Assembly: GCA_021778335.1 (NCBI GenBank)
Contig: JAJYCN010000002.1
Location: 1-53,980, forward strand
Origin: Acidobacteriota bacterium
GTDB lineage: Bacteria > Acidobacteriota > Terriglobia > Bryobacterales > Bryobacteraceae
Reading direction: 5' to 3'
Length of the DNA: 53,980 nt
A program made the translations under genes and the position numbers. Shown piece after piece: positions 40,850-49,967 of this stretch (within the stretch, counting starts at the first letter, position 1; every line of letters starts with the position of its first letter). Under the pieces are notes generated by a model. The model saw only the letters and a program-made list of their open reading frames with translations, was not told where the DNA came from and did no database searches.

Positions 40850-41281
40850 ATGCGGCTGGTCGTCGACACCAACGTGCTCCTCAGCGCCGTGATGTCCTCT
40901 GGCACGCCGTCAGCGCGAATCTTTGCACTCTGGCGGAGCCGGAAATTCGACCTTCTTACGGCGGCCGAGCAGATCGAGGAAATCGCGCTTGTCACACGCT
41001 ACCCGAAAATCCTGGCGCGGCTTGCTCCAGCCCTTGCAGGACGGCTTGTGAACCAGCTACGTGATGCGGCCATCGTCGTTCAAAATCTGCCGAGGGCCGA
41101 TGTGGCTTCCGATCCCTTTGACACTTACCTGCTTGCGCTTGCTGAAGCGGGGCAGGCCGACTTTCTGGTTACGGGCGATAAGGCGTTGCTTGGCCTCAAG
41201 CGCTACAAGTCAACCCGGATCGTAGCTTCGAGCACGTTGCTGGAATTGCTCAAGGAGCGGGGCCGCAAGCGGCGGTCATAA
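40850..41281 (+). CDS. PIN domain toxin
   Basis: Predicted Mg-dependent ribonuclease toxin of 143 residues. The acidic site is intact: MRLVVDTNVLLSAVMSSG (first Asp), AEQIEEIALV (Glu), VASDPFDTYLLALAEAGQAD and FLVTGDKALLGL (Asp pair). This is the PIN_3-type, 'putative toxin component' family. Coupled to the RHH gene upstream. Cuts RNA when the antitoxin is lost. Base composition is lower in G+C than in the neighbouring housekeeping genes, in keeping with a mobile pair. Confidence 0.85.
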   Translation: MRLVVDTNVLLSAVMSSGTPSARIFALWRSRKFDLLTAAEQIEEIALVTRYPKILARLAPALAGRLVNQLRDAAIVVQNLPRADVASDPFDTYLLALAEAGQADFLVTGDKALLGLKRYKSTRIVASSTLLELLKERGRKRRS

Positions 41282-41374
41282 TGGCTCGAGGTGAAGTGCG
41301 TGGAGTTGTTGTCGACGAGGATGTAGTCTTCGCGCGTCAGCCTCGGAATCCAGGGCATAATGAGAGGGACAGAT

Positions 41375-41689
41375 ATGGGTCAGGTGCTCCATCTCGGAAC
41401 TGTCGAAGTTGACGAGGCGCAATTGGCCGAACTCTGCCGGCGATACCACGTTCGGGAACTCTCGCTGTTTGGATCAGCCGCACGGGGTGAGATGCGGCCT
41501 GACAGCGACGTCGATCTTCTGGTCGAGTTTCTGCCGGATGCGGAAGTGGGTCTGGTGGAACATGCCGGGTTGATGCTGGAGCTTGAGAGGCTGCTTGGAC
41601 GGAAAGTCGATCTCGTATCGAAGAACGGTTTGAAACCTCGCATCCGGCCTTACGTGCTCGCCGACGCCCAACTCCTCTATGCGGCGTGA
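41375..41689 (+). CDS. MNT-type nucleotidyltransferase (antitoxin)
   Basis: Minimal nucleotidyltransferase of 104 residues with the GSAARGE, then RPDSDVDLLVEF signature (GS-x-A-R-G ... D-x-D). Start chosen at ATG 41375 because GAGAGG lies 8 nt upstream; ATG 41360 would add five residues. It overlaps the following HEPN gene by 11 nt. In characterised MNT/HEPN pairs the MNT protein AMPylates the HEPN toxin to silence it. KVDLVSKNGLKPRIRPYVLA is the conserved end. About 93 bp separate it from the PIN gene and hold no gene that I can support. Confidence 0.85.
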   Translation: MGQVLHLGTVEVDEAQLAELCRRYHVRELSLFGSAARGEMRPDSDVDLLVEFLPDAEVGLVEHAGLMLELERLLGRKVDLVSKNGLKPRIRPYVLADAQLLYAA

Positions 41690-42044
41690 TGAGCTTTATC
41701 TGCATGACGTCGTCGAGGCTGCCGCTCATGTCGCGACGTTTCTTGAGGGAACGGAATTAGAAGGCTTCCGGCAATCGGAGTTGGTCCGGAGCGCCGTGGT
41801 GCAGAAGTTGGCCATCATCGGAGAGGCCGCGGCGCGAATATCCGATGATGTGAAGGGCCGACATCCACAAATTCCGTGGCCGCAGATAGTCGCGTTCCGG
41901 AACATCTTGATCCATGCGTACTTTGGGATTGACTGGAATGAAGTTTGGAAGGCGGCCCAGGTTGACTGCCCCGCCTTGCGTCGAGAGGTCATTGGCATTT
42001 TGAGAACCGAATTCGGTGGGCCGGGCGGGGACATCGGTAGTTGA
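41679..42044 (+). CDS. HEPN domain toxin (DUF86 family)
   Basis: HEPN ribonuclease toxin of 121 residues. The R-x4-H catalytic motif is seen in PQIVAFRNILIHAYFGID, and AVVQKLAIIGEAAARISDDV is the first conserved helix. It forms a translationally overlapped pair with the MNT gene. Family members cleave RNA and arrest growth, sometimes during phage infection. The pair directly follows an RHH/PIN system, making a small toxin-antitoxin islet. Confidence 0.86.
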   Translation: MRRDELYLHDVVEAAAHVATFLEGTELEGFRQSELVRSAVVQKLAIIGEAAARISDDVKGRHPQIPWPQIVAFRNILIHAYFGIDWNEVWKAAQVDCPALRREVIGILRTEFGGPGGDIGS

Positions 42045-42476
42045 AGAAGACTTCTTGCGGCGGTGCGGACCTCCTGGGTCACGAGATCGAGGGGCGCTCC
42101 GGCCCTGCCACTCGCGACCGCCGGAGTCGCATTCGGTTTGGGAGCCCAACGCTTCGAGCTGCGACGGGTCCAGATGCCGCTCTGTATCTAGTAGCTGAGT
42201 CGGAATGTTATCCAGCCACGGGTGGCGGTTGGAGAGAATAGCTCCGGCCATGATGGTACTTTCCACGGGTATGCACGTCACCGCGACGGCGACGGGCCAT
42301 GGAGGAGCACCATACTCCTTCATCAACCAGACGTGCCACCGCTTGGCTTTTCTTCCCGATTGACCACTCCATTGAGGTCTACCATCGGGATACAAATTCA
42401 TGTATGCTCGCGCGAGAACGCCCGCAAAAGAGACGATGAATCCTGGTGCAACGATGAAGAGAAAATTTCTCGCCAT
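41757..42476 (-). CDS. Doubtful hypothetical membrane protein opposite HEPN
   Basis: Starting at ATG 42476 with AGGG just upstream, the frame gives FLFIVAPGFIVSFAGVLARA, a good membrane segment, then PPWPVAVAVTCIPVESTIMA. The first 130 codons (42476-42087) look protein-like. The last third runs antisense through the HEPN gene and is probably not coding. It may be a real gene cut short by the arrival of the toxin pair, or chance. No family recognised. Confidence 0.28.
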   Translation of the reverse strand: MARNFLFIVAPGFIVSFAGVLARAYMNLYPDGRPQWSGQSGRKAKRWHVWLMKEYGAPPWPVAVAVTCIPVESTIMAGAILSNRHPWLDNIPTQLLDTERHLDPSQLEALGSQTECDSGGREWQGRSAPRSRDPGGPHRRKKSSSTTDVPARPTEFGSQNANDLSTQGGAVNLGRLPNFIPVNPKVRMDQDVPERDYLRPRNLWMSALHIIGYSRRGLSDDGQLLHHGAPDQLRLPEAF

Positions 42477-42622
42477 CTTGACCCTCGCCTGCAATTTTGT
42501 CTGGAACTTCACCTTTACTCAGTCCGGATGAGTGGTCTGGCTCACCTCTGTACCTTCTACGACGAGGGTGTATGATCGTCGGCGAAGGAAGGTGACGCGG
42601 AATATCGTCGGGGGATTTCGAT

Positions 42623-43117
42623 TTGAATCGGGCACGAGAGACGAGAAGACCATTTCAGGTTGACGCGAACGAGGCGGGGTGGGGCGGGTACTTGGTGGAC
42701 AATGATGCCGAGGGGGCTCTGTCGTTGCTCGGACGGCGCGCCGCCCTCGCCGCCGCGAGCGACGATCGTGCGATCGTCGAGGAGGCATGGAACGGGAAGC
42801 GTACAATTGTCACCTCGAATGGGCGGGACTTTGTCCGCTACATTCAGGAGTTCCAGCGCCGCCAGAACAATCGTGACTGTCGTGATCTCTGGGGTCTGCT
42901 AGTGATCCCAAACCCTCAAATTCGGAGGCAAGGGTTGACCTCTCTCCTGCGCGGCCTTGTAATGAGGTGCAGATGGTCCAGTGCGATGACACGCGAACTG
43001 TCAATCGTACAGCGGCGCTTCCGCATTCGAGTCCCGGCCCACGCGTTGTGCTGCTGCTCGATCACCTCTCGTTTTCCACAGCTACGGTATCCATGGCGTT
43101 CCATTCTTCGACGCTGA
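42623..43117 (+). pseudogene. PIN-like (DUF5615-type) toxin remnant
   Basis: Codons near 42720-42960 read RRAALAAASDDRAIVEEAWN, then GKRTIVTSNGRDFVRYIQEF and LWGLLVIPNPQIRRQGLTSL. This pattern, an Asp then GKRTIVTSNGRDF and a hydrophobic strand, resembles DUF5615/PIN-like toxins. The expected N-terminus is unclear, and the C-terminal 50 residues (Arg/Ser/Cys-rich) look out of frame and antisense to the next gene, so I treat it as decayed or frameshifted. It lies next to the two toxin-antitoxin pairs. Confidence 0.4.
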
Positions 43118-43376
43118 CATGGACCGGTAGAGCGTCATCGATCTCCACTTGTCCGTCGACCTTCACTTGCCCTTCGAGCGCGCGAATTCGCTGGCCGCTA
43201 TTCGGAGACTCGCGTAGCCGGGATAGTTGTTCCGGCGTTAGGGTATACGCAGCGTTCTTGACCTGCTCCCGCCGAACACCCATTAACTCCGTCATGATTA
43301 AGCCCAGTTCGATTGAAATGACCGCAAGTATCAACAAAAGTGATGCTCGAAATAGCGGCGTGGCGGATGGTCCCAT
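43062..43376 (-). CDS. Small single-TM protein, unknown
   Basis: The product has 104 residues. LFRASLLLILAVISIELGLI is a membrane segment near the N-terminus. The rest is soluble: EQVKNAAYTLTPEQLSRLRE, then GQVKVDGQVEIDDALPVHVS and VEEWNAMD. The repeated 'VxVDGxVxVDxxLPVxV' pattern is often seen in small membrane proteins of unknown role in diverse bacteria. Start chosen at ATG 43376, which leaves a short N-terminus before the helix. It overlaps the doubtful PIN-like remnant on the other strand. The 246 bp to the next gene hold nothing recognised. Confidence 0.5.
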   Translation of the reverse strand: MGPSATPLFRASLLLILAVISIELGLIMTELMGVRREQVKNAAYTLTPEQLSRLRESPNSGQRIRALEGQVKVDGQVEIDDALPVHVSVEEWNAMDTVAVENER

Positions 43377-43622
43377 GGGCGTGAGAATACCACTATGGGA
43401 ACGTGCTAAGCCGGGCCGGATCATACGACAAGCGTGCGCAGCTTATGGATGCAACGGCCGGCTTGATTGATTATTGCCAAGATCAGACCACGAGGGACCT
43501 GGTGTTTTCCCGTGAACTACCGAGGGAGATCTGTGCGAACACCAGGGTGGGACTCGGCCTCGCGCTACCGACCTCTGGGCCGGGGCGGCCTCGGATTCGG
43601 GACGATGACCGCCGATCCCGGC

Positions 43623-44336
43623 TCAATCCGCGACGGCCCATTCGCCGGGGACGATTTTGCGGGTGCGGGGCAGGTGGCCGAGGCGGGCGAGGTTGCCCAT
43701 GGCGGCGAGGAGGAGGGTGTAGACGGCGAGTTTGACGATGTCGGTGGTGTGGTTGCGCGGCAGCGTTTTCCAGAGCAGGAGGAGGACGGTTTGGGCGATG
43801 GTGACGCTCCAGACGGTGCCGTAGAAGTAGCGGCGCTCGGTGCCTTCGCCCTGGGTGGATTTCCTGACGCGGGGCAGGAGGCCGAGGAGGCCGAGGAGCC
43901 AGATGGTGGCGGCGAGGGGGAAATAGGCGGCGTCGTAGATCTGGCGCATGCGCCAAAGGCCGCTGGTTACGGCGTAGGCGAGGCCGATGTAGTTGAGGAG
44001 GGCGAAGGTGACGGCGACGGACCAGGCGAAGGTATAGCAGACGCGGCGGTAGATGGGGTTGGGACGGTCCTCGGTGAAGCGGAGGATGTAGGGGGCGGGT
44101 TCGACGCCGGGGAGTTGGCCGAAGAGGCCGGCGAGGCCTGTGCCGGCGAGGACGACGCCGAGCCAGGCGGCCATGCGGGAGTCGAAGCCGTGGGCGAAGA
44201 GATCGAAGGTGAGCGGGCCGGGGGCGATGAAGAAGACGAAGATCCAGATGGGCCAGTGGAGGAAGCGGTAGTAGAGCTTATTGCGGGCGCGGAATTTGCG
44301 GTCGCTCGCGTACTCGAGTTTTACGTTTTCGGGCAC
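43623..44336 (-). CDS. Polytopic membrane protein, unknown
   Basis: The product has 237 residues with six or seven hydrophobic segments: FLHWPIWIFVFFIAPGPLTF, MAAWLGVVLAGTGLAGLFG, AWSVAVTFALLNYIGLAYAV, FPLAATIWLLGLLGLLP and VWSVTIAQTVLLLLWKTL. No catalytic motif or family recognised. It starts 2 nt after the rsmE stop on the same strand, so it is cotranscribed with rsmE. The C-terminus is short and basic (ARLGHLPRTRKIVPGEW). Confidence 0.68.
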   Translation of the reverse strand: MPENVKLEYASDRKFRARNKLYYRFLHWPIWIFVFFIAPGPLTFDLFAHGFDSRMAAWLGVVLAGTGLAGLFGQLPGVEPAPYILRFTEDRPNPIYRRVCYTFAWSVAVTFALLNYIGLAYAVTSGLWRMRQIYDAAYFPLAATIWLLGLLGLLPRVRKSTQGEGTERRYFYGTVWSVTIAQTVLLLLWKTLPRNHTTDIVKLAVYTLLLAAMGNLARLGHLPRTRKIVPGEWAVAD

Positions 44337-44338
44337 CG

Positions 44339-45061
44339 TTATTTATGGTAAGGCACCCAGGCTGCGTTGAGGATTGCGAGGGCGGCGATGGCGGCGGTTT
44401 CGGCGCGGAGGATGCCGTGGCCGAGGGAGACGGGGCGCCAACCGGCGGCGGTGAAGTGCGAGCGCTCGGCTTCGGTCCAGCCGCCTTCGGGCCCGAGGAG
44501 GAGGGCGGTGGAAGCGGCCGACGGGAGCGAGGCGGCGAGCACGGGGAGGATGGGCGGGGCGCCGGGTGATTCGTCGAGGAGGAGGGGCAAGGGGGAATCG
44601 GCGGAGGGCTCGCGGACTGGTGGGAGGATTTCCGGGAGGCGGGGACGGCGGGACTGTTCGGAGGCTTCGCGGGCGATGCGGCGCCAGCGGTCGATGCGCT
44701 TTTCGGCGGCGCGTTCGAGTCCTTTTTCGCTGCGCTCGGCGATGAGGGGGCGGATGGAGGCGGCGCCGAGTTCGGTGGCTTTTTCGACGATCCACTCGAA
44801 GCGGTCAAAGTGGATGAGGGCGGCATAGAGGTGGACTTCGGCGCGGGGGCGGGGTTCGGGGAGGGATTCGAGGATGGTGAAAGAGACTTCGTTCTTGCGG
44901 GCGGATTCGACTTCGGCCAAGTAGAGGCGATGGTTGTCGGAGAGTTCGTAAACCTGACCGGGGGCGACGCGGAGGACGCGGGTGAGGTGGTGGGCGAGGT
45001 CGCCTTCGATGCGGGCGCGGCCGAGACGGACCTCATCGACGAAGAACAAGCGGCGCGCCAT
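44339..45061 (-). CDS. rsmE: 16S rRNA (uracil(1498)-N(3))-methyltransferase RsmE
   Basis: The product has 240 residues and contains a SPOUT methyltransferase. N-terminal PUA-like part ARRLFFVDEVRLGRARIEGD and HLTRVLRVAPGQVYELSD; then FEWIVEKATELGAASIRPLI, RWRRIAREASEQSRRPRLPE and the AdoMet knot ALLLGPEGGWTEAERSHF, with LGHGILRAETAAIAALAI at the end. RsmE methylates U1498 of 16S rRNA in the assembled 30S subunit. Full length. Divergent from ruvA with only 17 bp between start codons. Confidence 0.93.
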   Translation of the reverse strand: MARRLFFVDEVRLGRARIEGDLAHHLTRVLRVAPGQVYELSDNHRLYLAEVESARKNEVSFTILESLPEPRPRAEVHLYAALIHFDRFEWIVEKATELGAASIRPLIAERSEKGLERAAEKRIDRWRRIAREASEQSRRPRLPEILPPVREPSADSPLPLLLDESPGAPPILPVLAASLPSAASTALLLGPEGGWTEAERSHFTAAGWRPVSLGHGILRAETAAIAALAILNAAWVPYHK

Positions 45062-45078
45062 GTAGAATTGTACTTCTC

Positions 45079-45675
45079 ATGATCGGCCATCTGCGGGGCG
45101 CACTGCTAGAAAAACACCCGAACCTGGTTTTGGTTGAAGCCGGGGGCGTGGGCTATGAGGTGTCGATTCCGGTGTCGACTTACACGGCGCTGCCGGAGCC
45201 GGGGGCGCAGGTTTCGCTGCGGATTCATACCCACGTGCGGGAGGACGCGATCCAGCTTTACGGGTTCGCGGCGGCGGCGGAGAAGTCTCTGTTCGAGCGG
45301 CTGATTTCGGTGTCGGGGATTGGGCCGAAGCTGGCGATTACGATTTTGTCGGGGCTGGCGGCGGCGGATCTGGCGGAGGCGATCCGGGCCGGGAGTCTGG
45401 AGCGGCTGGTGCGGATTCCGGGGGTGGGTAAGAAGACGGCCGAGCGGATGGTGCTGGAGTTGCGGGACAAGCTGGATTTGGGGGTGGCGCCGGTGGCCGT
45501 GAAGGCTGTTGCGGCGGCGCCGATGGATGAGGCGGCGCGGGATGCGGTGTCGGCGCTGGTGAATATGGGGTCGAAGCCGGCGGCGGCGGAGGAGGCGGTG
45601 CGGAAGGCGCGCGCGGCGGAACCGGAGGCGGGGTTCGAGGCGCTGTTCCGGCGGGCGCTGGGGCTGGTGAGGTAG
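45079..45675 (+). CDS. ruvA: Holliday junction branch migration protein RuvA
   Basis: The product has 198 residues, the usual length. OB-fold domain I starts MIGHLRGALLEKHPNLVLVE; domain II has two helix-hairpin-helix units, FERLISVSGIGPKLAITIL and LVRIPGVGKKTAERMVLELR; domain III, which contacts RuvB, is at the end (AVSALVNMGSKPAAAEEAV). RuvA tetramers bind four-way junctions and load RuvB rings. Followed by ruvB after 30 nt. No ruvC in the window. Confidence 0.95.
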   Translation: MIGHLRGALLEKHPNLVLVEAGGVGYEVSIPVSTYTALPEPGAQVSLRIHTHVREDAIQLYGFAAAAEKSLFERLISVSGIGPKLAITILSGLAAADLAEAIRAGSLERLVRIPGVGKKTAERMVLELRDKLDLGVAPVAVKAVAAAPMDEAARDAVSALVNMGSKPAAAEEAVRKARAAEPEAGFEALFRRALGLVR

Positions 45676-45705
45676 ATTGCGTGGCGTGCGATAACCTGAA
45701 GATAC

Positions 45706-46734
45706 ATGCGCAGCGCGGGGATAGTCTCTGCCAGTATTCAGGAAGGGGATCAGCAGGTTGAGGCGGCGCTGCGGCCGGCGAGGCTGAGCGAGTTCGAGGG
45801 GCAGCCGAAGGTCAAGGAGATCCTTTCGATCGCGATCGAGGCGGCGAACCGGCGCGGGGAGGCGCTGGACCACGTTCTGCTGTACGGGCCGCCGGGGCTG
45901 GGTAAAACAACTCTGGCCAATATTGTTGCGGGCGAACTGGGCGTGGAATTCGACCAGACGGCCGGGCCGGTGCTGCAGAAGAAGCTGGACCTTTCGGGCG
46001 TGCTGTCGAACATCCGGGCGCGGCAGGTGTTCTTCATCGATGAGATTCACCGGCTGCTGCCGGACATCGAAGAAGTGCTGTACGCGGCACTGGAAGACTT
46101 CCGGCTGGATCTGCTGATCGGGTCGGGGCCGGGGGCAAGGACACATTCGATCGCGATTCCGCGGTTCACGGGCGTGGGCGCGACGACCAGGCAGGGGCTG
46201 CTGAGCGCTCCGCTGCGCGGGCGGTTCGGGATTGTGCTGCGGCTGAATCCGTACGATGCGGACGAGCTGAAGCGGATTGTGCTGCGGTCGGCGAAGCTGC
46301 TGGATGTGACGATTGACGAAGCGGGCGCCGCTGAGATTGCGCGGCGAAGCCGGGGCACGCCTCGGATTGCGAACCGGCTGCTGCGGCGCGTGCGGGACTA
46401 TGCGCAGGTGCGCGCGGCGGGGCATATCGACGCGCAAGTGGCGGCGGCGGCGCTGGATCTGCTGGAAGTGGACCGTTTCGGGCTGGATGAGATCGACCAG
46501 AAGATCATGCAGACGCTGCTGGGCAAGTTCTACGGGGGCCCGGTGGGGATCAACACGATCGCGGCGGCGATTGACGAGGAGCCGGCGACGATTGAGGAAG
46601 TGTATGAGCCGTACCTGATCCAGCTTGGGTTCCTGGAGCGGACGCCGCGCGGGCGCGTGGGCTGCGAGCGGGCGTTCGAGTATTTCGGGATTGCGCGGAA
46701 GGGCCGGGGGCGGCAGGAATCGCTGTTTCCATGA
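45706..46734 (+). CDS. ruvB: Holliday junction branch migration ATPase RuvB
   Basis: AAA+ motor of 342 residues. Walker A is [13 protein letters not shown], Walker [17 protein letters not shown], sensor 1 region [19 protein letters not shown] and sensor 2/arginine [20 protein letters not shown]; a C-terminal winged helix follows ([17 protein letters not shown]). It drives branch migration with RuvA. Overlaps folK by 4 nt, so the three-gene set ruvA-ruvB-folK is an operon. Full length and typical. Confidence 0.96.
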   Translation: MRSAGIVSASIQEGDQQVEAALRPARLSEFEGQPKVKEILSIAIEAANRRGEALDHVLLYGPPGLGKTTLANIVAGELGVEFDQTAGPVLQKKLDLSGVLSNIRARQVFFIDEIHRLLPDIEEVLYAALEDFRLDLLIGSGPGARTHSIAIPRFTGVGATTRQGLLSAPLRGRFGIVLRLNPYDADELKRIVLRSAKLLDVTIDEAGAAEIARRSRGTPRIANRLLRRVRDYAQVRAAGHIDAQVAAAALDLLEVDRFGLDEIDQKIMQTLLGKFYGGPVGINTIAAAIDEEPATIEEVYEPYLIQLGFLERTPRGRVGCERAFEYFGIARKGRGRQESLFP

Positions 46735-47240
46735 GCGGAGGGGTTTGGCTCGGGCTCGGCTCGAATGTAGGGGAGCGGATCGGGAATCTGGCCGCGGCGA
46801 TCGAGGGGCTGGAGCGGGAAGGCGTGCGGGTGCTGCGGGTTTCGGGCGTGTATGAGACGGCGCCGCGGGATTTCCTGGATCAGCCGGCGTTTTTGAACTG
46901 CGTGGCGGAGACGGACGCGGCGATGGAGCCGGAAGCAATGCTGCGGGCGGCGCTCAAGGTGGAAAAGGCGATGGGGCGGGTGCGCGATGTGGCCAAGGGG
47001 CCGCGCGTGATCGACATCGACATTTTGTTCTACCGGGACCGGGTGGTGCGCGGGGAGGGGTTGGAGATTCCGCATCCCCGGATCGCGGAGCGGCGGTTTG
47101 TGCTGGAGCCGTTGGCGGAGTTGGCGCCGGACCTGGTGCATCCGGTGCTGAGGCGGACGGTGGCGGAGTTGCTGGATGGTGTGCGAGACCAGGAGGCGGC
47201 GAGGATTCAGACGGGAATACCGACGCGCCAGAGGCCGTAG
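46731..47240 (+). CDS. folK: HPPK, folate pathway pyrophosphokinase FolK
   Basis: The product has 169 residues. It transfers pyrophosphate from ATP to 6-hydroxymethyl-7,8-dihydropterin. Motifs: [39 protein letters not shown] and the signature [19 protein letters not shown] with [20 protein letters not shown]. Cytoplasmic. It is coupled to ruvB by a 4-nt overlap. Its last 34 nt overlap the convergent DUF218 gene on the other strand, which is unusually long for such an end. Confidence 0.93.
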   Translation: MSGGVWLGLGSNVGERIGNLAAAIEGLEREGVRVLRVSGVYETAPRDFLDQPAFLNCVAETDAAMEPEAMLRAALKVEKAMGRVRDVAKGPRVIDIDILFYRDRVVRGEGLEIPHPRIAERRFVLEPLAELAPDLVHPVLRRTVAELLDGVRDQEAARIQTGIPTRQRP

Positions 47241-47806
47241 CCGACCGCCTGGCGGAGATAGAGCCAGTGGGCGCGCCAGCCTTCGAGCGACGGTGAGGGG
47301 CGGGGCGAGCCGTAGACGCTGAGGCCGCGGTGCTCGAGCATTTTCTTGACGCGGTAGATGTGATAGCCGTCGCTGACGACGATGCAGGATTTGAGATTCA
47401 TGCGGCGCATGATTTCGGCGACGGCGGCGGTGCTGTGGACGGTGGTGTCGCCTTCGCTTTCGACGACGATATCTTCGGGGCGTACGCCGTGGGACGTGAG
47501 GTAGGCGCGGCCGACGGCGCCTTCGGTGAAGACGGGATCGCCGCCGGCGCCTCCAGTAGTGATAATGAGCGGCGCCATGTGGCGGAGATAGAGGAAGAGC
47601 GCGTGATCGAGACGGGCTTCGAGAACGGGAGAAGGACGGCCGCGATACTCGGCGGCGCCGAGCACGACGATCGAGTCGGCGGGGCGCGCTTCATCGACCT
47701 TGGACTGGCGCTCGATGGCGGCGGCCACACGGCGGAGATAGTTGCCGACGATGAAAGCGGCGGCGGCGAAGACAAGCAGCGCGGCCACTGCGAGGATGCG
47801 TTTCAT
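47207..47806 (-). CDS. DUF218/YdcF family membrane-anchored protein
   Basis: The product has 199 residues from ATG 47806 (47824 and 47842 are possible starts). The N-terminal helix ILAVAALLVFAAAAFIVGNY anchors a soluble DUF218 domain with DSIVVLGAAEYRGRPSPVLE, LIITTGGAGGDPVFTEG, VESEGDTTVHSTAAVAEIM and SCIVVSDGYHIYRVKKML. These match the SanA/ElyC/YdcF group, linked in some bacteria to cell-envelope integrity, vancomycin sensitivity and undecaprenyl-carrier use. Convergent with folK with a 34-nt overlap; divergent from the TrmH-family gene. Confidence 0.82.
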   Translation of the reverse strand: MKRILAVAALLVFAAAAFIVGNYLRRVAAAIERQSKVDEARPADSIVVLGAAEYRGRPSPVLEARLDHALFLYLRHMAPLIITTGGAGGDPVFTEGAVGRAYLTSHGVRPEDIVVESEGDTTVHSTAAVAEIMRRMNLKSCIVVSDGYHIYRVKKMLEHRGLSVYGSPRPSPSLEGWRAHWLYLRQAVGYGLWRVGIPV

Positions 47807-47861
47807 GACGCGGGCGTCCGGCATGGTAGCCGGAGAGAACATTCCAGTCTACGATCTTCTT

Positions 47862-48641
47862 ATGGCTGAGGTCATCCGTGCGGGCAACAAGCTGGTGCGG
47901 GAAGTGAGAAAAGCGATGCGGGAGGGTGCGCTCACCGAGTCCGGGCAGTGCGTGGCCGAGGGGCCGAGGCTGCTCGAGGACGCGCGGCGGAGCGGGCGGC
48001 CGATTCGCGCGGCGCTGGTGAGCGAGGCGTTTGCCCAGCGCTATGAAGGCAGGCTGGACGGGATCCGCACGGCGGTGCTTGGGGCACGGGATTTCGAGGC
48101 GCTGGCGGGGACGGAGACGACGCAGGGGATTCTGACGCTGGTGGATCCGCCGGGGGTGGATGAGGAGCGGCTGTTCGGTGCGGGGACGCTGTTGCTGGTG
48201 CTGGACGGGGTGCAGGATCCGGGGAATGCGGGGGCGATGCTGCGGGCGGCGGAGGCGTTCGGGGCAGAGGGAGCGGTGTTTCTGAAGGGGACGGTGAGCC
48301 CGTACAACGCGAAGGCGGTGCGAGCTTCGGCGGGGTCGATTTTCCGGCTTCCGGTGGCGGCGGGCTGGGAAGCGGGACAGTTTTTGGAGCGGGCGAGCGG
48401 GGCGGGGTTGGAGATTTATGCGGCGATGCCGCGGGCGGGGTTGACGGGAGAGCGCTGCGATTTCCGGCGTGGGTGCGCGATTGTGATCGGCGGCGAGGGC
48501 GGGGGCGTGAGCGAGCGCGTGCGGGCGGCGGCGAAGGCGGTGACGATTCCGGTGCGCGTAGTCGAGTCATTGAACGCGGCGGTGGCGGCGGCGATTTTGC
48601 TGTATGAGGCGAACCGGCAGCGGGAAGGGGGAGTCGAGTGA
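47862..48641 (+). CDS. TrmH/SpoU-family RNA 2'-O-methyltransferase
   Basis: The product has 259 residues. The substrate-binding N-terminal domain includes LTESGQCVAEGPRLLEDARR; the SPOUT domain has the motifs LLVLDGVQDPGNAGAMLRAA (motif 1), AIVIGGEGGGVSERVR (motif 2) and IPVRVVESLNAAVAAAILLY (motif 3). It methylates ribose in rRNA or tRNA; the target cannot be set from sequence. ATG 47862 gives the conserved N-terminus; the frame is open further upstream but overlaps the divergent DUF218 gene. The stop overlaps rarA by 4 nt (GTGA). Confidence 0.9.
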   Translation: MAEVIRAGNKLVREVRKAMREGALTESGQCVAEGPRLLEDARRSGRPIRAALVSEAFAQRYEGRLDGIRTAVLGARDFEALAGTETTQGILTLVDPPGVDEERLFGAGTLLLVLDGVQDPGNAGAMLRAAEAFGAEGAVFLKGTVSPYNAKAVRASAGSIFRLPVAAGWEAGQFLERASGAGLEIYAAMPRAGLTGERCDFRRGCAIVIGGEGGGVSERVRAAAKAVTIPVRVVESLNAAVAAAILLYEANRQREGGVE

Positions 48642-49954
48642 GTTTGTTTGACATGACGCCTCCGGAGGAACCGAAGGAGGGTGGGAAAGACGAGCGGAGG
48701 CCGCTGGCGGAGCGGATGCGTCCGGAGCGATTGGAGGACTTCGCCGGCCAGGAGCATATTATCGGACCGGGGAAGCCGCTGCGGGTGCAGATTGAGCGGG
48801 ACCAGCTTAGCTCGCTGATTTTGTGGGGACCGCCGGGGGTGGGGAAGACGACGCTGGCGCGGCTGCTGGCGCGGGCGAGCAAGGCGGACTTCATTCCGTT
48901 CAGCGCGGTGATGAGCGGGATTAAAGAGATTAAGACGGTGATGGCGGAAGCGGAGCGGAACCGGGCGCGCGGGCGGCGGACGGTGCTGTTCATTGACGAG
49001 ATTCACCGGTTCAACAAGGCGCAGCAGGATGCGTTTCTGCCGTATGTGGAGCGCGGGGACGTAATTCTGATTGGGGCGACGACGGAGAATCCGTCGTTCG
49101 AGGTGGTTTCGGCGCTGCTTTCGCGGGCGCGGGTTTATGCGCTGCGGCCTTTGACGGAAGAAGAGATCGTGGCGTTGCTCGAGCGGGCGCTGCCGGTGGT
49201 GGGGGTGAAGGCGGAGAAGGCGGTGATCGAGGCGATTGCGCGGCAGGCGAACGGGGATGCTCGGGCGGGTTACAACCTGCTTGAGTTAGTGGCGGCTTCG
49301 GCGGTGGAAGGAGTGATACCGGCGGAGGCTCTGGAAGGGGCGCTGGAGCGGCGGGCGATTCTGTACGACAAGAGCGGCGAGGAGCACTTCAACTTGATTT
49401 CGGCGCTGCATAAGTCGGTGCGGTCGTCGGATCCGGATGCGGCGTTGTATTGGCTGGCGCGGATGCTGGAGGGCGGGGAAGACCGGCTGTATCTGGCGCG
49501 GCGGCTGCTGCGGATGGCGATTGAGGATATCGGGTTGGCGGATCCGCGGGCGATGGAGCAGGCGGTAGCGGCGTGGCAGACGGTGCATTTTCTGGGCGAG
49601 CCGGAGGGGGACCAGGCGCTGGCGCAGGCGGCGATTTATCTGGCGATGGCGCCGAAGTCGGATGCGGCGTACCGGGCTCTGAATGCGGCGATGGAAGATG
49701 TGCGGACGATGCGGGCCGAGCCGGCGCCGATGCAGTTGCGGAACGCGCCGACGCGGGCGATGAAGCAGTGGGGCTATGGGGCGGGGTATCAGCACGCGCA
49801 CCAGTTTGAAGACGCGCTGCCGGAGATGGAGTGTCTGCCGGAGCGGTTGGTTGGGCGGCGGTTTTACGAGCCGGTGAATCGCGGGCTGGAGCAGAAGATC
49901 GCGGAGCGGTTGGCGGAGTTGCGGAGGAGACGGGAGAAGCGGGGGGAGGAGTAA
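48638..49954 (+). CDS. rarA: Replication-associated recombination protein A (RarA/MgsA)
   Basis: AAA+ clamp-loader-like ATPase of 438 residues. [20 protein letters not shown] starts the conserved part, with Walker [16 protein letters not shown], Walker [18 protein letters not shown], sensor 1 [13 protein letters not shown], and then the tetramerisation/C-terminal region [20 protein letters not shown]-like and [18 protein letters not shown]. It acts at stalled replication forks. GTG start, coupled to the upstream methyltransferase gene. Typical length. Confidence 0.94.
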   Translation: MSLFDMTPPEEPKEGGKDERRPLAERMRPERLEDFAGQEHIIGPGKPLRVQIERDQLSSLILWGPPGVGKTTLARLLARASKADFIPFSAVMSGIKEIKTVMAEAERNRARGRRTVLFIDEIHRFNKAQQDAFLPYVERGDVILIGATTENPSFEVVSALLSRARVYALRPLTEEEIVALLERALPVVGVKAEKAVIEAIARQANGDARAGYNLLELVAASAVEGVIPAEALEGALERRAILYDKSGEEHFNLISALHKSVRSSDPDAALYWLARMLEGGEDRLYLARRLLRMAIEDIGLADPRAMEQAVAAWQTVHFLGEPEGDQALAQAAIYLAMAPKSDAAYRALNAAMEDVRTMRAEPAPMQLRNAPTRAMKQWGYGAGYQHAHQFEDALPEMECLPERLVGRRFYEPVNRGLEQKIAERLAELRRRREKRGEE

Positions 49955-49967
49955 GCCGGCGCGCCCG

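Noticed and set aside
41282-41359. Minus-strand peptide MPWIPRLTREDYILVDNN between PIN and MNT genes as a transposase scrap
   Set aside because: It looks slightly like a DDE transposase strand, but it is too short and unsupported, and no terminal repeats or target duplications were found.
42519-42806. Minus-strand frame opposite the PIN-like remnant
   Set aside because: Arg/Pro/Ser-rich shadow translation without motifs.
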